A stretch of DNA of 64,000 nucleotides from Rhizobium rhizogenes (lineage in GTDB: Bacteria; Pseudomonadota; Alphaproteobacteria; Rhizobiales; Rhizobiaceae): the NCBI RefSeq assembly GCF_002005205.3, contig NZ_CP019702.2:1864001-1928000 (forward strand), in the 5' to 3' direction. Each line of letters opens with the position of its first letter. Position 1 is the first letter of the stretch. Below the pieces are notes generated by a model, which was not told the origin of the DNA, searched no databases, and worked only from the letters and a program-made list of their open reading frames with translations. The translations under genes were made by a program, and so were the position numbers. Positions 24,740 to 34,763 of this stretch are shown here, in pieces.

Positions 24740-26370
24740 CTGTTAATACACTTCTCACTGTTCGCGGCCTTTCGCTCGAAGTTGCCAGAACCGGCCATCG
24801 GGTGGTCAAGGATGTCTCCTTCGATATTGCTGCGGGCGAAATCTTCGGCATCGTCGGCGAAAGCGGCTCGGGCAAGACGCTCGCGACCCGCGCGCTCATC
24901 TCGCTTCTGCCACCGGCCATCGCCGTCACCGGCGGATCGATCATCTACAAGGGGCAGGATGTCATGTCCCTGCCGGTGAAGGATCTTCGGCGTCTGCGCG
25001 GCGCGGAGATCGGCGTGGTGTTTCAGGAGCCGATGACCTCCCTCAACCCATCGATGACGATTGGCCGGCAGCTGGAAGAGGGGCTGATCCTTCACACGAA
25101 GTTGTCGCCTGAAGAGCGCCGCGAGAAAATTCTCGACATGCTGCGCCGGGTCGGCATCCGCGATCCCGAAGGTGCGCTGACGGCCTATCCGCACGAGTTT
25201 TCCGGCGGCATGCGCCAGCGCATCATGCTGGCCTCGGTCATGCTGCTGAAACCGGCTTTGCTGATCGCCGATGAGCCGACGACGGCGCTCGACGCGGTCA
25301 TCCAGCGCGATGTCATGGAACTGATGGTGGAGCTGACGCGGGCGGAAGGCACTGCCGTTCTCCTCATCAGTCACGATCTGCCGATGGTGGCACGTTATAC
25401 CAGCCGCATCGTGGTGATGGAAAAAGGCACGATCGTCGAACAGGGCCGCACCGAGGACCTGCTGGACGCGCCGCAGCACCCCTATACGAAGAAACTTCTT
25501 TCCTCCCTGCCGTTTCGTGGTGAGCCGCGCAGTATCGACACCTCCAAGGCGCCAATGGTTTCGGCCCGCGATATCGTTGTGGATTATGCCGGCCGCAAAT
25601 CGCTGCTGAAGAAAGCCAAACCGAAGCGGGCGCTGCATGGCGTCAGCATCGATATTCATGAGGGCGAAGTCGTGGCGCTCGTCGGCGGTTCCGGTTCCGG
25701 CAAGACGACGCTTGGCCGAACCATTGCCGGGCTTGTGCAGGAGAGCGAAGGGCATATCCGCTTTCAGGGCCGCGAGCGCAACGAGGACTGGAAGGATTAT
25801 CGCCTGAATTGCCAGATGGTGTTTCAGGATCCCTATTCCTCGCTCGATCCGCGCATGACCATTCAGGCGCTGGTGGAGGAGGCGTTGCGCCTCGTGCCTG
25901 ACCTCGATCAGGCCGCCAAGCGCAAGCGGGCGCTGGAAACGCTGGAGGAAGTGGGGCTCGGCGCCGATTTTGCCGCCCGCTACCCGCACGAGCTTTCCGG
26001 TGGCCAGCGCCAGCGCGTGGCGATTGCCCGCGCCATTGCCCGCCGTCCGCGGTTCCTGATTGCCGACGAACCGGTCTCGGCGCTCGACGTGACAGTGCGG
26101 GCGCAGGTGCTCGATCTCTTTTCCGATCTGCAGAAACGTTACGGTTTTTCCTGCCTGTTCATCAGCCACGATCTCGGCGTGGTGGAGCAGGTGGCCGACC
26201 GTGTCGTCGTCATGCAGGACGGCCGCATCATCGAAGAGGGTGACCGCGACACGATTTTCGACAGTCCGAGAGAGGCCTATACGCGCCGGCTGCTCTCGGC
26301 CATTCCCGCCCTCGACCAGAATGAAAAGGGCGGCGTGACACTGAAATGGCGTCTGGAAGATGAAGTTTAA
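24736..26370 (+). CDS. Fused double ATP-binding protein, second oligopeptide-type importer
   Basis: 544 residues with two full ATPase domains. Domain 1: Walker A GESGSGKT at residues 41-48 and FSGGMRQRI near 155. Domain 2: GGSGSGKTT near 317 and LSGGQRQRV near 420. Both have Walker B motifs ending in DEP. Same fused layout as the protein at 12086, but divergent in sequence. The start codon overlaps the stop of the DppC-like gene. Confidence 0.94.
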   Translation: MTVNTLLTVRGLSLEVARTGHRVVKDVSFDIAAGEIFGIVGESGSGKTLATRALISLLPPAIAVTGGSIIYKGQDVMSLPVKDLRRLRGAEIGVVFQEPMTSLNPSMTIGRQLEEGLILHTKLSPEERREKILDMLRRVGIRDPEGALTAYPHEFSGGMRQRIMLASVMLLKPALLIADEPTTALDAVIQRDVMELMVELTRAEGTAVLLISHDLPMVARYTSRIVVMEKGTIVEQGRTEDLLDAPQHPYTKKLLSSLPFRGEPRSIDTSKAPMVSARDIVVDYAGRKSLLKKAKPKRALHGVSIDIHEGEVVALVGGSGSGKTTLGRTIAGLVQESEGHIRFQGRERNEDWKDYRLNCQMVFQDPYSSLDPRMTIQALVEEALRLVPDLDQAAKRKRALETLEEVGLGADFAARYPHELSGGQRQRVAIARAIARRPRFLIADEPVSALDVTVRAQVLDLFSDLQKRYGFSCLFISHDLGVVEQVADRVVVMQDGRIIEEGDRDTIFDSPREAYTRRLLSAIPALDQNEKGGVTLKWRLEDEV

Positions 26371-26383
26371 CAGGAAGATGACA

Positions 26384-27220
26384 ATGACTGTGGCTGCCCA
26401 ATTAAATGCGATCTGTGATGCACAGCCTTTCGTGACGCGCTTCATGGTGCGCAATCTCCTGACCGGTGAAGAGATCGGCCGGGGAGAAAACGAGGAGACG
26501 CCATCGGGCAGCACCCGCAAGACGTCGATCATGATGGCTGTGCTGAAAGCCGCCAGCGAAGGGCGGATCGATCTCGACCAGCCCGTCACCTATGAAAAGC
26601 GGCTGGCGGAAGAGGTCGCGAGCGGCATGTTCCGTTATATGACGCCGGGCATCGTCATCTCACTACGCGATGCCGTCGCCGGCATGATGGTGCTGAGCGA
26701 CAATGTCTGCACCAAGATGGTGCTGGAGAGGCTGACGTTGGAAGAGGTGGACGGCTATTGCAAATCGCTCGGCATGGCCAATACCCACCACCGTTTCCTC
26801 ATCCCGCCGCTGGCGCTGGCGGCTGACCATCCGTTGAAGACAGTTACGACCACCTCGGCGGCGGATCAGGTGCTTCTGCTGCAGACCATTCTGGATGCCC
26901 AGTCCTCGCCCGAAGCGCAGGCAAAGCTCGGTTGCAGCCCGCAATTGTGCGAGTGGGCGATGCAGACGCTGAAGAACCAGATTTTGCGTTATGGAATTCG
27001 CTCCCGCCTGCCTTTCGAGGCCGTGGTGGCCAGCAAGAGCGGTCGCGGCAAGCGCGGGCGCATGGATGCCGGCATCGTCTACAGAAACGGCGCACCGTCC
27101 TTCATCATCACCACCTACACAGATGAGGTGCCGCAAACCATGCCTGACGGTACGCCGGGATACACCATCGCGCTCGAGACGATCGGCCGGCTGGCACAGG
27201 CCTGCTGGGACGGGTTTTAA
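26384..27220 (+). CDS. Cytoplasmic class A beta-lactamase-fold serine hydrolase
   Basis: 278 residues with all three serine beta-lactamase/DD-peptidase motifs at class A spacing: S43-T-R-K46, S105-D-N107 and K218-S-G220, plus TTTSAADQVLLLQ where class A enzymes have their TTP..MA stretch. No Glu-x-Leu-Asn motif, which supplies the deacylating Glu166 in true class A lactamases, is seen between the second and third motifs. No signal peptide, so it should stay in the cytoplasm, unlike resistance enzymes. It probably hydrolyses an imported amide or cyclic amide. ATGs at 26360, 26378 and 26384 are possible; CAGGAAG is best placed for 26384. It lies between the importer ATPase and binding-protein genes. 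Confidence 0.85.
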   Translation: MTVAAQLNAICDAQPFVTRFMVRNLLTGEEIGRGENEETPSGSTRKTSIMMAVLKAASEGRIDLDQPVTYEKRLAEEVASGMFRYMTPGIVISLRDAVAGMMVLSDNVCTKMVLERLTLEEVDGYCKSLGMANTHHRFLIPPLALAADHPLKTVTTTSAADQVLLLQTILDAQSSPEAQAKLGCSPQLCEWAMQTLKNQILRYGIRSRLPFEAVVASKSGRGKRGRMDAGIVYRNGAPSFIITTYTDEVPQTMPDGTPGYTIALETIGRLAQACWDGF

Positions 27221-27325
27221 TCGAGCATTTCCAGTAAAAGTGCGTAGCGGTTTTACGTCCGGAAAATGCGTAAAAACAAAGAGATAGAGCACGTCTAAAA
27301 CTTCAATTTAAACGGACGTGCTCTA
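27221..27325. repeat. Rhizobial intergenic palindromic repeat plus perfect hairpin
   Basis: Bases 27221-27290 resemble a short palindromic element that I recall from many rhizobial intergenic regions (GAGCATTT, then AGCGGTTTT, then a GTAAAAACAAAGAG segment). Nested arms GTAAAA and TTTTAC are visible. It runs into a perfect 11-base-pair hairpin: TAGAGCACGTC at 27285-27295 and GACGTGCTCTA at 27315-27325. It lies between the hydrolase and binding-protein genes and could act as an mRNA-processing or attenuation site. Confidence 0.6.
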
Positions 27326-27358
27326 GTCACAATCAACGACAACAAAGAGGGTAGAACA

Positions 27359-28903
27359 GTGAAAAAACTTCTTCTCGCAGGCGTTGCCCTGCTGGTAACG
27401 GCCAATATCGCGGCGGCCCGCGACATCACCATTGCGCAAAGCTCGGATCTGCGCAGCAACAATCCCGGCGTGAACCGCGACGGCAATACGGACGGGGTTA
27501 TCCTGCACATCGTCGAAGGCCTTGTCGGTTATAACAATGCCGGCGAGGTGAAGCCGCTTCTGGCCGAAAGCGTCGAGGTTGCGCCTGACGGCCTGACCTA
27601 TACGTTCAAGCTGCGCAAGGACGTGAAATTCCACAATGGCAAGCCGCTCACCGCAGAGGATGTCGTCTGGAACTGGACACGTTATCTGAAGCCGGAAACC
27701 AAATGGACCTGCCTCAACGATTTCGCGGAAGGCGGGGCAGCGCACGTCACCGGCGTCAAGGCCACGGATGCATCCACGGTCGAGATCTCGCTTGAAAAAC
27801 CCTCCGCCGTTTTCCTCGGCCTGATGTCGCGGCCGGAGTGCGGTTATACCGGCATGATCTCGCCGGAATCGGTTGCTGCCGATGGCAGCTTCGTCAAGCC
27901 GATCGGCACCGGTCCGTTCCAGTGGGACGAGTGGAAGAAAGGCGAATATATCCGCCTCGCTAAATTTGCCGATTATGTTTCGCCGGCAAATGACGGCAAG
28001 CCTGATGGCATGGTCGGCTCCAAGCGGCCGCTGGCCGATGGTATCAAGTTCATGGTCATTCCGGATGCCTCGACCGTGAAGGCGGGCCTTGAATCCGGTG
28101 TGCTCGACACGGCCGAGATTTCTCCCGATCTCATTCCGGAGTTCAAGACCAATGACAAGATGCAGCTGATCGTTGCCCGTAACAACGGCAAGAACCTGTT
28201 CTACATTCAGACCCGCGACAAGGTTCTGAGCAATCCCGGTGTGCGCCGCGCCATGGCGATGGCGCTCGATCTCGATGAACTGGTTGCCGCCGCATCGAAC
28301 GGCACGGGTGAAGCAAACGGTTCGATGGTCTCGCAGGACTCGGTCTATTTCGACGAGACCCAGAAGAAGCGTCCGGCCTATGACATTGAGGCCGCGAAGA
28401 AGGAACTGGAGGCCGCCGGTTACAAGGGCGAGCCGATCTCCATCATCGCCAACAAGCGTGGCAACGTGCCGAGCTTCCCGGCCGCCGTCATGGCTCAGGC
28501 CATGATGCAGCAGGCGGGTCTCAACGTGCAGATCGAGGTGCTGGATTATGCCACGCAGGTCGACCGCCGCCGCTCCGGCAATTATCAGGTGATCTCGCAG
28601 TCGGTTGCCCCGCGTCTCGACCCGGCGCTGATGTATGCCTTCTATGTCGGCAACAAGGACAAGAACGCCTCGCTGATGTGGGATGATCCGAAGGCGATCG
28701 AGCTGATGAAGGCCGCCTATGTCGAGGCTGATCAGACGAAACGCCAGAAGATTTTCGATGAGTTCCATGAACTGATGCTGAAGGAAATGCCGGGCATCTT
28801 CCTCTACGACATGGTCGATGTCTGGGGCGCCACGAAGAAACTCAAGGGCCAGCCGGTCTGGCAGTCGAACGCCCGCCTCTGGGAAGTCTCGGTCGACAAC
28901 TGA
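27359..28903 (+). CDS. Oligopeptide-type ABC transporter substrate-binding protein, second importer
   Basis: 514 residues of the family 5 periplasmic binding proteins. It starts with GTG after AAAGAGGG; the signal peptide MKKLLLAGVALLV is followed by a likely cleavage after IAAA (about residue 20). The family block DGLTYTFKLRKDVKFHNGK is near residue 77. An A+T-rich gap and a repeat separate it from the hydrolase gene, so it may have its own promoter or processed message. Partner of the permeases at 22980-24739. Ligand unknown. Confidence 0.92.
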   Translation: MKKLLLAGVALLVTANIAAARDITIAQSSDLRSNNPGVNRDGNTDGVILHIVEGLVGYNNAGEVKPLLAESVEVAPDGLTYTFKLRKDVKFHNGKPLTAEDVVWNWTRYLKPETKWTCLNDFAEGGAAHVTGVKATDASTVEISLEKPSAVFLGLMSRPECGYTGMISPESVAADGSFVKPIGTGPFQWDEWKKGEYIRLAKFADYVSPANDGKPDGMVGSKRPLADGIKFMVIPDASTVKAGLESGVLDTAEISPDLIPEFKTNDKMQLIVARNNGKNLFYIQTRDKVLSNPGVRRAMAMALDLDELVAAASNGTGEANGSMVSQDSVYFDETQKKRPAYDIEAAKKELEAAGYKGEPISIIANKRGNVPSFPAAVMAQAMMQQAGLNVQIEVLDYATQVDRRRSGNYQVISQSVAPRLDPALMYAFYVGNKDKNASLMWDDPKAIELMKAAYVEADQTKRQKIFDEFHELMLKEMPGIFLYDMVDVWGATKKLKGQPVWQSNARLWEVSVDN

Positions 28904-28912
28904 TCCACTGTT

Positions 28913-28946
28913 GCCCGCGCCGGAGGCGGACCCCGGCGCGGGCTTT
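28913..28946 (+). terminator. Hairpin after binding-protein gene
   Basis: Perfect 11-base-pair stem (GCCCGCGCCGG at 28913-28923 with CCGGCGCGGGC at 28933-28943), 9-base loop, then three T residues. It lies 9 bases after the stop. Probably partial termination, as the amidohydrolase gene follows on the same strand. Confidence 0.7.
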
Positions 28947-29030
28947 CCATCATAGGGTGCAAGGATTTGGCGGTGCATCCGCCGAAGCGCTTGCGCGTGC
29001 CCGCAAAGGGCGGAAATGCGAGGACAAGCC

Positions 29031-30473
29031 ATGAACCGTGATGCCGTGATGTCGATTGCCGCCGAAGTCGAGGCCATGAAGCCCGACTTCACCACCCTAA
29101 GCGACAGTATCTGGGATTTTGCCGAGCTTAAATTCGAAGAACGGCAATCCGCTGGCGTTCTGGCCACCGCGCTTGAGGAAAACGGCTTTGCGGTTCGCCG
29201 CGGCGTGGCAGGCATGGAAACGGCGTTCATTGGCGAATTCGGCAGCGGCAAGCCGGTCATCGCCTTCCTCGGCGAATTCGATGCGCTGGCCGGCATGAGC
29301 CAGGTGGCCGATGTGGCGCAGGTGCAGCCGCGCGAGGCGGGCGCCACCGGCCACGGCTGCGGTCACAACCTGCTCGGCGTCGGCTCGCTGATGGGGGCAA
29401 TCGCGCTCGCCCGGCATCTGAAAGCCAATAATCTGCCCGGCACCGTGCGTTATTACGGTTGCCCCGGTGAGGAGGGCGGTTCCGGCAAGACCTTCATGGT
29501 GCGCGCTGGCCTGTTTGATGATGTCGACGCGGCGCTGACCTGGCATCCGGCACCCTTCAACGGCGTGCGTTCCACTAATAATCTTGCCGTGCTGGAATAT
29601 TTCTACCGTTTCAAGGGTGTTGCGGCCCATGCTTCCAACGCCGCCCATCTCGGCCGCTCGGCGCTCGATGCCGTCGAACTCATGAATGTCGGCGTCAATT
29701 TCCTGCGCGAACACATGCCGCAGGATTGCCGGGTGCATTATGCGATCACCGATACCGGCGGCAAGGCGGCGAATGTGGTGCAGGCGAAGGCAGAAGTGCT
29801 TTACCTGATCCGCGCCCCGGAAATGCGCCAGGCGCTCGATCTTGCCGCACGGGTGGACAAGGTGGCGCGAGGCGCGGCGATGATGACTGAAACCGAGGTG
29901 GAGATCGTCTTCGATACCGCCTCCACCAACCTTCTGCCCAACCTCACGCTGGAAACGGCGATGCATGAAAACATGGTGGCGCTCGGCCCTATCGCCTTCG
30001 ACGAGGCGGATATCGCCTTCGCCAAACGTATTCAGGACACCTTTACAGACGAGGCGATCAAGAGCAGCATCCGGCTCTACCAGATAAAGGGCGATGTTTT
30101 CTTCAACCGGAAGATCGATGGTTCGACACCGCTGCATCTCGGCCTTCGTGATTTCGAGGGCCAGTCGCATTTCCGGGCGGGTTCCACCGATGTCGGCGAC
30201 GTCAGCTGGATCACGCCAACCGCACAGTGCTGGACGCCGGCCTGGGCGATCGGGACCAATCCGCATACCTGGCAGGTGGTGGCGCAGGGCAAAAGCCCGG
30301 CCGCCCACAAGGCCATGGCGCATGCCGCCAAAACGCTTGCCTCGACCGGTCTTGCGCTGATGACCTCACCGGAACTGCTCGCCAGTGCGAAAAGGGAATG
30401 GCAGGAAAAGACCGAAGGCAGCGATTACGTCTGCCCGATTCCCGCAGATGTCATGCCCAGTTCGCATCGATAG
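29031..30473 (+). CDS. M20 family amidohydrolase (AbgB-like)
   Basis: 480 residues, the length of E. coli AbgB, the subunit of p-aminobenzoyl-glutamate hydrolase. Metal-binding blocks of the M20 family are visible: GHGCGHNLLGVGSLMGA near residue 110, the PGEEGGSGK pair of glutamates near 150, TWHPAPFN near 173, and a C-terminal STDVGDVSWITP. Such enzymes remove an acyl or aryl group from an amino acid. No AbgA partner is present, so it would act as a homodimer. The ATG at 29031 is preceded by GAGGACAAG; the frame is open 15 bases further. It is the last gene of the second importer cluster. Confidence 0.88.
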   Translation: MNRDAVMSIAAEVEAMKPDFTTLSDSIWDFAELKFEERQSAGVLATALEENGFAVRRGVAGMETAFIGEFGSGKPVIAFLGEFDALAGMSQVADVAQVQPREAGATGHGCGHNLLGVGSLMGAIALARHLKANNLPGTVRYYGCPGEEGGSGKTFMVRAGLFDDVDAALTWHPAPFNGVRSTNNLAVLEYFYRFKGVAAHASNAAHLGRSALDAVELMNVGVNFLREHMPQDCRVHYAITDTGGKAANVVQAKAEVLYLIRAPEMRQALDLAARVDKVARGAAMMTETEVEIVFDTASTNLLPNLTLETAMHENMVALGPIAFDEADIAFAKRIQDTFTDEAIKSSIRLYQIKGDVFFNRKIDGSTPLHLGLRDFEGQSHFRAGSTDVGDVSWITPTAQCWTPAWAIGTNPHTWQVVAQGKSPAAHKAMAHAAKTLASTGLALMTSPELLASAKREWQEKTEGSDYVCPIPADVMPSSHR

Positions 30474-30553
30474 AACGTACTGTTCCAGCATCCGTCTCGA
30501 TGGCCGATATGCGGGCTTGAGATTGGATTCGACCTGCAATCCTACTTGACGTC

Positions 30554-30576
30554 ATCCTCGGGCTTGCCCCGGGGAT
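30554..30576. repeat. Short palindromic repeat
   Basis: ATCCTCGGG, a CTTG loop, then CCCCGGGGAT: nearly perfect arms. The core resembles a GTCATCCTCGGGCTTGA-type palindrome that I recall from many alphaproteobacterial intergenic regions. Confidence 0.5.
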
Positions 30577-30739
30577 CCGTAATTTCAATGGCTTATGTCT
30601 CCTCACCGTAAGGGCGGGGAGGATATGAAAAGAATGGGTTGGCACGCCTGTCGGCAATCCGACCCTAAGCTCCATCCCTTTCAATCTCCCTTCATCACCG
30701 CCTTGTGTGTCGCTTCGCCGTCAGGCCGCGAAGAAAACA

Positions 30740-30769
30740 TTGACGTTCGAACCAAAAATGGAATAAATA
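30740..30769 (+). promoter_or_regulatory. Candidate promoter of the inositol-type importer operon
   Basis: TTGACG at 30740-30745, an 18-base spacer, then TAAATA at 30764-30769, in an A+T-rich stretch 120 bases before the binding-protein gene. An inverted repeat GTTCGA (30744-30749, approximately) and TCGAAC (about 30772-30777) flanks the -10 element and could be an operator. Confidence 0.4.
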
Positions 30770-30779
30770 TATCGAACAA

Positions 30780-30810
30780 CAGAAAATCGGTTTCATTATT
30801 CCGTTTTCTG
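30780..30810 (+). promoter_or_regulatory. Leader hairpin upstream of binding-protein gene
   Basis: CAGAAAATCGG pairs with CCGTTTTCTG, with one unpaired T in the left arm and a 10-base loop, ending 80 bases before the start codon. It probably lies in the 5' untranslated leader. No known riboswitch is recognised. Confidence 0.35.
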
Positions 30811-30889
30811 GATGAGGAGGTAGCGGCGGGCTTTCCGGTCCGCTTCCGGCTGGGAGAGGTGGCGCCGGACACCGAGGAGGAGAAAAACA

Positions 30890-31819
30890 ATGAAGAAACT
30901 TATCATCAGTGCTGCCATGTCTGTGCTTTTGGGCACGGCGGCACATGCCGAAACCGTCGGCGTTTCGATGGCACTGTTCGACGACAACTTCCTGACCGTG
31001 CTGCGCAACGGCATGCAGGATTATTCCAAGGAACTGAAGGGCGTTACCCTGCAGGTTGAAGACGCGCAGAACGACGTCGCCAAGCAGCAGAGCCAGATCC
31101 AGAATTTCATCGCTTCCAAGGTCGATGCGATCATCGTCAATCCGGTTGATACGGATGCGACGGCGGCCATGTCGAAGCTTGCAGCGGACGCGAAAATTCC
31201 GCTGGTTTACGTCAACCGCCAGCCGGTGAACGTGGATACGCTGCCGGACGGACAGGCATTCGTCGCCTCCGATGAAACGGTGGCCGGCACGCTTGAAGCG
31301 AAAGAAGTTTGCCGCCTTCTCGGTGGCAAGGGCAAGGCCGTCATCATGATGGGCGAGCTTTCGAACCAGGCGGCCCGCATGCGCACGCAGTCTGCCAAGG
31401 ACGTTTTGCAGACCGACGAATGCAAGGGCATTTCGGTTGTTGAAGAGCAGACCGCCAACTGGCAGCGTACGCAGGGTTCCGACCTTGTTACCAACTGGCT
31501 CTCCAGCGGTATCGAATTCAACGCCGTCATCGCCAACAATGATGAAATGGCGATCGGTGCCGTTCAGGCGCTGAAAGCCGCTGGCAAGGACATGAAGGAC
31601 TATGTCGTTGCCGGTGTGGACGCCACGCAGGACGCCCTTGCCGCCATGCAGGCGGGCGATCTCGACGTGACGGTTTTCCAGGATGCTGCCGGCCAGGGCA
31701 AGGGCGCTCTCGATGCGGCTCTGAAGCTCGTCAAGGGCGACAAGGTCGAGAAGAAGGTCTACATTCCCTTCCAGCTCGTCACGCCGGAAAACGTCAAGGA
31801 CTACGTGGCCAAGAACTGA
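30890..31819 (+). CDS. Inositol/rhizopine/ribose-type ABC substrate-binding protein
   Basis: 309-residue periplasmic binding protein of the RbsB family. Signal peptide MKKLIISAAMSVLLG, with cleavage likely after AAHA (residue 20). Conserved blocks include VEDAQNDVAKQQSQIQNFI near 55, IIVNPVDTDAT near 80, YVNRQPVN near 103 and IANNDEMAIGAVQALKAAG near 213. These closely resemble what I remember of rhizobial inositol (IbpA) and rhizopine (MocB) binding proteins, more than ribose-binding protein. The ATG follows GGAGGAG. The ATPase and permease genes follow in the same direction. Confidence 0.9.
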   Translation: MKKLIISAAMSVLLGTAAHAETVGVSMALFDDNFLTVLRNGMQDYSKELKGVTLQVEDAQNDVAKQQSQIQNFIASKVDAIIVNPVDTDATAAMSKLAADAKIPLVYVNRQPVNVDTLPDGQAFVASDETVAGTLEAKEVCRLLGGKGKAVIMMGELSNQAARMRTQSAKDVLQTDECKGISVVEEQTANWQRTQGSDLVTNWLSSGIEFNAVIANNDEMAIGAVQALKAAGKDMKDYVVAGVDATQDALAAMQAGDLDVTVFQDAAGQGKGALDAALKLVKGDKVEKKVYIPFQLVTPENVKDYVAKN

Positions 31820-31829
31820 CGATCCCGTT

Positions 31830-31875
31830 CCGGCATCTGCGCCCGATCGACGTGATCATCGCAGCCAGATGCCGG
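31830..31875 (+). terminator. Hairpin between binding-protein and ATPase genes
   Basis: CCGGCATCTG at 31830-31839 pairs perfectly with CAGATGCCGG at 31866-31875 across a 26-base loop. It starts 11 bases after the stop and has no T run. The 239-base gap to the ATPase gene suggests attenuation or mRNA processing that keeps binding protein in excess. Confidence 0.5.
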
Positions 31876-32058
31876 ATCCGGACGGCAACCCAAGGCCAGG
31901 CCTGCGGGCTGATGTAGATAATAGAATTTCAGTGAATTCAAAGTGTTACAGCGCCGTCACCTGTCTTGAGAGACATGGCGCTGTAAGCCTCCCCGGAAGG
32001 AAGGGCGCGATTTCGCGGGCCATATTTCCGGTCATTTTTGTCTATTGTGGAGGGTGAG

Positions 32059-33600
<1,542 letters not shown>

Positions 33601-33632
33601 GGCGCGCCGGGATTTCTCGAGGAGGAATGATT

Positions 33633-34664
33633 ATGAATACGAACGCCGCCGCCAACGCAGAGTTGGACGCAAAATCCGGACGCAAGCCGCACAGGCGCAT
33701 ACCGCCGGAAGCCAATATCTTTTTCGTGCTGATCGGCATCGCGCTGGTTTATGAAATTCTTGGCTGGATTTTCATCGGCCAGAGCTTCCTTATGAACCAG
33801 CAGCGCCTGACGATCATGATCCTGCAGGTGTCGGTAATCGGCATCATCGCCGTTGGCGTGACGCAGGTCATCATCACCGGCGGTATCGACCTTTCCTCAG
33901 GCTCCGTCGTCGGCCTGACGGCAATGTTGTCCGCCAGCGTGGCGCAATCCTCCACCTGGCCGCGGGCGCTTTATCCGGGCCTCACCGACCTGCCGTTCTT
34001 CATCCCGCTGGCTGTCGGCATTCTGGCGGGTATGCTGGCCGGTTTCATCAACGGACAACTGATTGCGCGCACGAAAATTCCGCCCTTCATCGCCACGCTC
34101 GGCATGATGGTGACGGCGCGCGGTCTTTCCAAGTGGTACACGAAGGGCCAGCCGATCTCCGGCCTGACCGACGGTTTCAACTTCATCGGCACGGGAATCT
34201 GGCCGGTCGTCGTTTTCCTCGTCGTCGCCATCATCTTCCATATCGCGCTGCGTTACACGCGTTATGGCAAGTTCACCTATGCGATCGGCGCTAACCAGCA
34301 GGCGGCGCGCGTTTCCGGTATCAATATCGAGGCGCATCTGATCAAGGTCTATGCCATTGCCGGCATGCTGGCCGGTCTTGCCGGTGTCGTCACCGCAGCC
34401 CGTGCACAGACGGCGCAGGCCGGCATGGGCGTGATGTATGAACTCGACGCCATTGCCGCAGCCGTTATCGGCGGCACATCGCTTGCGGGCGGCGCTGGAC
34501 GCATCACCGGAACGGTCATCGGCACCATCATTCTCGGCGTCATGACATCCGGCTTCACGTTCCTCAGGGTCGATGCCTATTACCAGGAGATCGTCAAAGG
34601 CCTGATCATCGTCGCTGCCGTCGTCGCCGACGTCTACCGACAGAAGAAACGCGCAAAGCGCTAA
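33633..34664 (+). CDS. Sugar ABC transporter permease (RbsC type)
   Basis: 343 residues, an unusually long hydrophilic N-terminus of about 40 residues, then eight or more membrane segments. Family blocks: VTQVIITGGIDLSSGSVVGL near residue 85, GQLIARTKIPPFIATLGMM near 140, and GGTSLAGGAGRITGT near 285. The ATG has GGAGG 7 bases upstream. It completes an importer with the genes at 30890 and 32059 and is followed by a clear terminator. Confidence 0.93.
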   Translation: MNTNAAANAELDAKSGRKPHRRIPPEANIFFVLIGIALVYEILGWIFIGQSFLMNQQRLTIMILQVSVIGIIAVGVTQVIITGGIDLSSGSVVGLTAMLSASVAQSSTWPRALYPGLTDLPFFIPLAVGILAGMLAGFINGQLIARTKIPPFIATLGMMVTARGLSKWYTKGQPISGLTDGFNFIGTGIWPVVVFLVVAIIFHIALRYTRYGKFTYAIGANQQAARVSGINIEAHLIKVYAIAGMLAGLAGVVTAARAQTAQAGMGVMYELDAIAAAVIGGTSLAGGAGRITGTVIGTIILGVMTSGFTFLRVDAYYQEIVKGLIIVAAVVADVYRQKKRAKR

Positions 34665-34685
34665 GCACTCCTCCTCCCGGAACTT

Positions 34686-34715
34686 GGGGCAGGCCTTCAG
34701 GCTTGCCCCTTTTTT
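34686..34715 (+). terminator. Rho-independent terminator of the inositol-type importer operon
   Basis: GGGGCAGGCCT and AGGCTTGCCCC form an 11-base-pair stem with one G-T pair and a 2-base loop, followed by six T residues. It lies 22 bases after the permease stop. Confidence 0.88.
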
Positions 34716-34763
34716 GTGTCCTGATGCTGAAGCCCGCTCTGCTCTGGGTGCGGTTGGCCGATT

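Larger units (their letters stand above)
30474..30889. other. Intergenic region with repeat, promoter and hairpin
   Basis: 416 bases without a convincing gene. It holds a short palindrome at 30554-30576, a candidate promoter at 30740-30769 and a hairpin at 30780-30810. An open frame starting at 30595 reads across these and into the next gene's start; its composition does not look like a protein. Confidence 0.6.

Noticed and set aside
24442-26589. 715-codon minus-strand open frame
   Set aside because: Antisense to the fused ATPase gene; low-quality composition and no motif.
26384-27220. Antibiotic-resistance beta-lactamase
   Set aside because: No signal peptide, no visible catalytic Glu, and placement within an importer operon argue for a metabolic enzyme.
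27323-29347. 674-codon minus-strand open frame
   Set aside because: Antisense to the binding-protein gene, which has a signal peptide and family blocks.
30595-31059. 154-codon frame before and across the binding-protein start
   Set aside because: It crosses a promoter, a hairpin and the signal-peptide codons of the real gene in another frame; composition is not protein-like.
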